A DNA stretch of 18,870 bases from Phytophthora quininea (Eukaryota > Oomycota > Peronosporomycetes > Peronosporales > Peronosporaceae): assembly GCA_011947345.1 (NCBI GenBank), contig JAAVTG010000760.1, forward strand, positions 1-18,870, read 5' to 3'. Positions within the stretch are counted from its first letter, which is position 1, and each line of letters begins with the position of its first letter. The position numbers and the translations under genes are program-made. Shown here in pieces: positions 16,807 through 18,870 of this stretch. The notes below the pieces were generated by a model, which did not search any database, was not told the origin of the DNA, and saw only the letters and a program-made list of their open reading frames with translations.

Positions 16807-18870
16807 TTATTTTCTGGAGCGCTTTGCGTGCTGCATGGCTGGTTGGGTCGACCTCTTCGCCCGATGCCGGCGGAATTTCTGCAGGCCGTCGCCGACCATA
16901 TCGCTCACAAGCGTCTTGCGCTCGATAGCAGAGTCATCCCAGGACGAGCCAAATTGCGCCTTTCGGTTCACCCGTAAAACACCCGCAGGCATATTGCTAG
17001 TCGGCACTTTCTCCCTTTGTCGGCAGAGCTGCTTTGGTGGTTTTCCATTCGCCAGAACCACTCGCGAAGATCCGCGCGCTCTTTGCACTTCGACACGCAC
17101 CGGAATAGCAGTCGAAGCAAGTAGAATAAAATGATGAAGCCTGACAGGATGATCGCGCAAAGAATGCCCGCTTTCATGGTGGTAATGACCTCGCGAACAA
17201 TCAACAATTCGTTCTGCAAGTCAACAACGTGAGCAACAGCCCATTCACACAGCAAGCCTTGGAACCTTACCCAAAGAGCAATGTTGTCCCGCCGGACATC
17301 GTCGAGCAAACGCCCATAGCTTTGCAGAAGTGCTTCATTTGCTGACAGCTCTTTTGCCACGTGGTCCTTCTGCAAAACACTCACACAATAATCAATCAAT
17401 GACGAAGTATCAACTTGTCCACAACAAGTAGCGATGCGTACCAGGTCCACTATCATGGTGCGAATTTCCTTCAGTTGATCATTTAAGGACTCTTGGTTTG
17501 ACTGCGCAACACACGAGCACGGCAAGAGTCAGCAGACCCATTTGTATCGTAGCCGTTCACTCTCTGGTAGGTCTCTCTTTACCTGGAGCATCTTAATGGC
17601 CGCCCATTGATGAGTGTGAAATTCTTCGAGCTGTCTGCTGATGATGGTTTGGTTGACCTCGAGAGATTGAACTGCACAAGAAAAAAGTTAGAAAGACGCA
17701 CCAATGCACGCTCTATCATACTTACTTTTCTTGGTGATGCGAACGAAAATACTTTCCAGTCGTCCAAGTCCTTGCGTTGACGAGATGGCCGCAGTAGCAG
17801 GTGTAAGTTTCTCTCCATGCGCACCTTGCAGCAATGATGCTGCCGGTACTGGTGCTGTTGTCGTCGAGTTCCCTGAGGAATTGCCAGCAGACACACTGGC
17901 CGCGCTGCCATTAACACTCGGTCCTCCTGGCGACGGATCAGACGCCTTCACTGTGCTCTCGGTAATGTTAGCCTCGATTGGTTCTGCATTCGGGCTGGAG
18001 GGGCTGGCTCATTCGTTTTGGCACTGGCTGCAACTTCTGCTTCAATCTTTTCCGGAGTGTAGTCGACTAGACAACACATTCCATGGCTTCGGTAGTGCTC
18101 GACTTGCTGCGAGTCGTTATAGAAAACTGCCACCACAGTGTTGTTTTCTCCATCAAACACTGGCTAACGAGCTCGGACGGATCTGGGATCCGAGGGATGG
18201 TGATTTCAGCGCTATCTCCCAAGGAGGACAAATGAGGGATGCTAAGCGACGCCTGGGCATCAAGCGCCTCGACTTCCGCATCGATGCTCTTCTCCAGCTG
18301 CGAAATCACTTGCGTAAACGTTCGGCCAAATACCCTGCGAGTGTGAGGTAAGCATTCGTTAGCCGAGCTGAGTCGCCTTCCTCTCTAGCTACGTGCTCAC
18401 CGTAGCTGGCTCAACGTGCAATAGTACTCGGATCCATAGTGCGACAGAAAGCGGAACTTGATGTAACGCACATGCTGCTGTGCGTCTAGCTGAAAAACCT
18501 GCTCGCCGTTTGTGTGCTCCGCTGTAAAGTTGCCCAGCACGAGCCACGTGTCCGTGGGGTAGTTGACGCTGCCTAGCACAATAAAGTCCTTGACGGGCGA
18601 CGAGAACTTTTCGTAGTTGGCCACTGCGATGGCGTCTGCATGAACCTGGTCAAAACAGCACAGAGCCCACTCGTCAGCGCTTAAAGTCTACTCTCCCTCC
18701 ACCGGTTCTGCAGTCCGTACGTCCTCTGAGAGACTGATGACCACCCACTTGCGGGGTTTGAGCACGGCGTGAGCATGTAGCGGTCCTTGTCCGGGACCAG
18801 CAGGTTCGTGGGGCTCTTGGTACCTTCAGCGGCGTCAGGATCGTGGCGCCGGCGTCCAACGACGCGTAGT
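16807..18870 (-). CDS. SUN-domain, coiled-coil, membrane protein (SLP/SUCO, mid-SUN type), 5' partial
   Basis: The window enters inside the SUN domain: YASLDAGATILTP, TKSPTNLLVPDKDRYMLTPC, KWVVISLSED, then AIAVANYEKFSSPVKDFIVL, YPTDTWLVLGNFTAEH and YIKFRFLSHYGSEYYCTLSQ. Four introns remove cleanly: 18720-18646, 18400-18335, 17725-17672 and 17582-17502 (75, 66, 54 and 81 bp). Next come an acidic Ser/Pro-rich linker, a coiled coil (IQSLEVNQTIISRQLEEFHT) and one transmembrane helix at about 17105-17175 (GILCAIILSGFIILFYLLRL), then a basic tail ending at 16807. SUN followed by a coiled coil and a C-terminal membrane anchor is the SLP1/SUCO plan, acting at the ER and nuclear envelope. Frame breaks near 18822, 18757, 18162, 18005 and 17055 are all indel-type; there are no nonsense substitutions. 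Confidence 0.88.

Noticed and set aside
1..18870. tRNA, rRNA or CRISPR arrays
   Set aside because: No cloverleaf with T-arm consensus, no rRNA core sequence and no regularly spaced repeats with unique spacers were seen; the tandem repeats have no spacers.

Overview
The window looks like nuclear DNA of an oomycete, most likely a Phytophthora-type peronosporalean. The basis is short introns of 54-81 bp with GTRNGT-like donors, and a Ty3/gypsy polyprotein whose motifs match what I remember of Phytophthora retroelements. No database search was possible.

Layout. Positions 1-341 hold an unrecognised, broken minus-strand reading frame. Positions 342-600 are dense in GATC and look like the tail of another element copy. 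Positions 601-13329 are one large, decayed LTR retrotransposon with about 0.6-kb LTRs (601-1206 and 12712-13329). On the plus strand it carries, in order, gag with a CCHC knuckle region, aspartic protease, reverse transcriptase, an RNase H whose catalytic Asp positions are lost, a second RNase H that keeps its acidic residues, integrase with a GPY/F region, and a chromodomain. Dual RNase H plus chromodomain fits, from memory, the oomycete Chronos group. Pol is broken by many frameshifts and several in-frame stops, so this copy cannot be autonomous.

The most unusual part is 9587-12275. It contains a minus-strand gene inside the element, tail-to-tail with pol. It has a proline-rich N terminus, a coiled coil with four 14-residue repeats, a 70-bp intron whose removal restores the frame exactly, an acidic Gly-rich repeat and a globular-looking C-terminal region. 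It starts about 440 bp inside the 3' LTR, a layout that recalls antisense genes of some retroviruses and plant Tat elements. The whole element, both LTRs included, is strongly enriched in GATC; the right flank is not.

The right flank (13331-18870) is host DNA with two compact minus-strand genes. One is a SUN-domain/coiled-coil/transmembrane protein of the SLP/SUCO (mid-SUN) type, cut by the window edge, with four introns. About 60 bp downstream of it begins a three-exon long coiled-coil protein of unknown role. Both host genes carry only one-base-type frame breaks and no substitution stops, so assembly indels are as likely as decay. Between the element and these genes is about 1.3 kb with only relict coding-like pieces.
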